This document shows positions 6,627 to 7,491 of a DNA stretch of 7,491 bases, in pieces. The stretch spans positions 1 through 7,491 of the forward strand of contig JAEXDU010000193.1 of assembly GCA_023401495.1 (NCBI GenBank). Direction: 5' to 3'. The notes under the pieces were generated by a model. It saw only the letters and a program-made list of their open reading frames with translations, was not told the origin of the DNA and searched no databases. The position numbers were made by a program, and so were the translations under genes. Every line of letters starts with the position of its first letter. Within the stretch, counting starts at the first letter, position 1. The DNA comes from Bacillota bacterium. Its GTDB lineage: Bacteria; Bacillota; Clostridia; Oscillospirales; Acutalibacteraceae.

Positions 6627-6678
6627 TTCCTTTGCCGGTCTGCGCTCGAAAAAACAGAGTTCTTTTTTGAAAAAATGC

Positions 6679-6707
6679 TTTTCTATTTTTCATGCAGCGT
6701 GTATAAT
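6679..6707 (+). promoter_or_regulatory. Putative sigma-A promoter of the permease gene
   Basis: A perfect TATAAT lies at 6702-6707. The -35 at 17-bp spacing is poor (TTTTCT, 6679-6684). The upstream DNA is made of A and T tracts (6650-6690), which could act as an UP-like element. Transcription would start near 6714, placing the leader hairpin at the very 5' end of the message. The better TTGAAA at 6667-6672 is 29 bp away, too far to pair with this -10. Confidence 0.55.
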
Positions 6708-6717
6708 AGTACAGAAT

Positions 6718-6765
6718 CACAGGACAAGGATTGCGGCGGCAGAAAGCGATCCCATGCGTCCTGTG
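6718..6765 (+). promoter_or_regulatory. Structured 5' leader of the permease mRNA (unclassified)
   Basis: CACAGGAC (6718-6725) is exactly complementary to GTCCTGTG (6758-6765). Within the 32-nt loop, GGATTGC (6728-6734) pairs with GCGATCC (6746-6752), with one G-U pair, leaving an 11-nt apical loop. The result is a two-helix rod with an asymmetric internal loop, starting a few bases after the expected transcription start. I cannot match it to a known riboswitch class. CCACA (6769-6773) just after it could pair with TGTGG (6802-6806) next to the start codon, which would hide the translation start region. A regulatory role is an inference from structure and position. Confidence 0.4.
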
Positions 6766-6813
6766 GCACCACATAAGCCAAATCTGGAGTATAGTAAGGA
6801 TTGTGGAACAGTT

Positions 6814-7491
6814 ATGGAAAAAAGTACATTGAAAAAATCAGTTACTGTTGTAGAAGCAATGGCGATCGTTGTGGGAATGATCATCGGTTCGGGTATCTTT
6901 CTAAAGCCCGGCATTGTTCTGGGGAATGCGGGAAGCCCCGCCATGAGTATTGCGGCCTGGATCGCGGGCGGCATTATCACGCTGGCGTCCGCGCTGTCTG
7001 TTGCGGAAATCGCGTCGGCCATCCCGAAGTCCGGCGGGCTTTATACGTATCTGGAAGAACTGTACGATGAAAGAGCCGGCTTTTTGCTGGGCTGGGTACA
7101 GACGGTGATTTCCTACCCGGCCTCCGTCGCGGCGCAGGCCATCGCGTTTTCAATTTATGCCGCTTATTTTATTCCGATCAGCGGTATACAGCAGAAGCTT
7201 TTGGCTACGGGTGTTCTGATCTTTATTCTGGTCATGAACATTTTGTCCACCAAATGCGGCGGCATCATTCAGACCTTGGCAACGGTCGGCAAGCTGATCC
7301 CGATTGTGGCGATCATCGGCGTCGGCCTGCTTTCCCCGAGCCTTCCAGGCTTTGCGGGTTCTTCGCAGGAGGCGCTGCAGGGCGCGGGCTTCGGCGCCGC
7401 GATTCTGGGCACTCTGTGGGCTTACGACGGCTGGATCGGCGTCACCAACATGGCCGGCGAGCTGAAAAATCCTTCCAAAACACTGCCGAGG
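6814..7491 (+). CDS. APC-superfamily amino acid permease, LAT/SteT-like (3' end outside the window)
   Basis: The visible 226 residues are the N-terminal half of a membrane amino acid transporter of the APC superfamily, closest in style to the LAT family that includes the serine/threonine exchanger SteT. TM1 (about 13-34) carries the family signature GMIIGSGIFLKPG (21-33), whose unwound GSGIF segment binds the substrate backbone. Further hydrophobic segments lie near 43-65, 88-118, 126-145, 151-173 and 192-214. SVAEIASAIPKSGGLYTYL (62-80) and LWAYDGWIGVTNMAGELKNP (201-220, TM6 and the following loop) are also typical. About six of the expected twelve helices are present; the window ends within the gene. 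The ATG at 6814 gives a normal short cytosolic N-terminus. The ribosome binding site is weak: GTGGA at 6803-6807, or AAGGA at 6796-6800 thirteen bases away. Substrate cannot be fixed from the sequence. Confidence 0.9.
   Translation, partial: MEKSTLKKSVTVVEAMAIVVGMIIGSGIFLKPGIVLGNAGSPAMSIAAWIAGGIITLASALSVAEIASAIPKSGGLYTYLEELYDERAGFLLGWVQTVISYPASVAAQAIAFSIYAAYFIPISGIQQKLLATGVLIFILVMNILSTKCGGIIQTLATVGKLIPIVAIIGVGLLSPSLPGFAGSSQEALQGAGFGAAILGTLWAYDGWIGVTNMAGELKNPSKTLPR

Larger units (their letters stand above)
6403..6700. other. Non-coding intergenic stretch between leuS and the permease
   Basis: I see no credible gene here. One plus-strand frame (6438-6776) stays open for 112 codons, but it has no ribosome binding site, no recognisable motif and an unlikely composition. 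What the region holds is a run of inverted repeats: CTGCG/CGCAG (6423-6427/6432-6436), GGGGA/TCCCC (6441-6445/6455-6459), a compound hairpin at 6472-6510, GAGCGT/ACGCTC (6521-6526/6561-6566) and a 10-bp hairpin at 6587-6626. They are followed by A/T tracts at 6650-6690. It probably includes the 3' end of the leuS transcript, but no classical terminator (strong stem directly followed by U-run) stands out. Confidence 0.6.

Noticed and set aside
6764..6770. TGGCACC in the permease leader, matching the T-box core TGGNACC
   Set aside because: The flanks do not match the full AGGGTGGNACCGCG consensus. I find no Stem I, specifier loop or downstream terminator, and only about 50 nt lie between the likely transcription start and the motif. 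A chance 7-mer is more likely.
6438..6776. 112-codon plus-strand open frame in the leuS-permease gap
   Set aside because: There is no Shine-Dalgarno sequence before its ATG, no recognisable motif, and it runs through the hairpins, the TATAAT element and most of the leader stem.

Overview
The window looks like chromosomal DNA from a Gram-positive anaerobe of class Clostridia, most likely an Oscillospirales/Ruminococcaceae relative. The basis is gene order, protein sequence style, moderately GC-rich codon use and strong AGGAGG-type ribosome binding sites. Genus-level placement cannot be made from the sequence alone. All recognised genes lie on the plus strand.

Layout: (1) 1-338, the 3' end of smc, encoding the C-terminal ATPase half of the chromosome condensation protein. 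(2) 339-460, a short gap with a 17-bp hairpin. (3) 461-2283, ftsY (SRP receptor), rdgB (house-cleaning nucleotide pyrophosphatase, ATGA overlap with ftsY) and yhbY (CRM-domain ribosome-assembly protein). (4) 2284-2409, a 126-nt gap that can fold as one long imperfect hairpin. (5) 2410-6402, nadD (NAD synthesis), yqeK (HD-domain Ap4A hydrolase, 8-nt overlap with nadD), rsfS (ribosomal silencing factor) and leuS (leucyl-tRNA synthetase, GTG start). (6) 6403-6813, a 411-nt gap without a credible gene, containing several hairpins, a TATAAT promoter element and a structured leader. (7) 6814-7491, the 5' part of an APC/LAT-family amino acid permease that runs off the window.

The genes from smc to leuS form a conserved housekeeping neighbourhood of Clostridia joining chromosome segregation, membrane protein targeting, nucleotide hygiene, ribosome maturation and silencing, NAD and Ap4A metabolism, and leucine charging. 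Tight spacing (-4, 18, -8, 35 and 12 nt between consecutive genes in the two blocks) indicates co-transcription, with possible breaks at the two structured gaps before ftsY and nadD. The permease has its own putative promoter and is probably a separate unit.

I see no mobile element, CRISPR array, tRNA/rRNA, defence system or clearly novel protein system. The least explained sequence is non-coding: three intergenic stretches rich in inverted repeats, above all the permease leader, where alternative pairings could hide the ribosome binding region.
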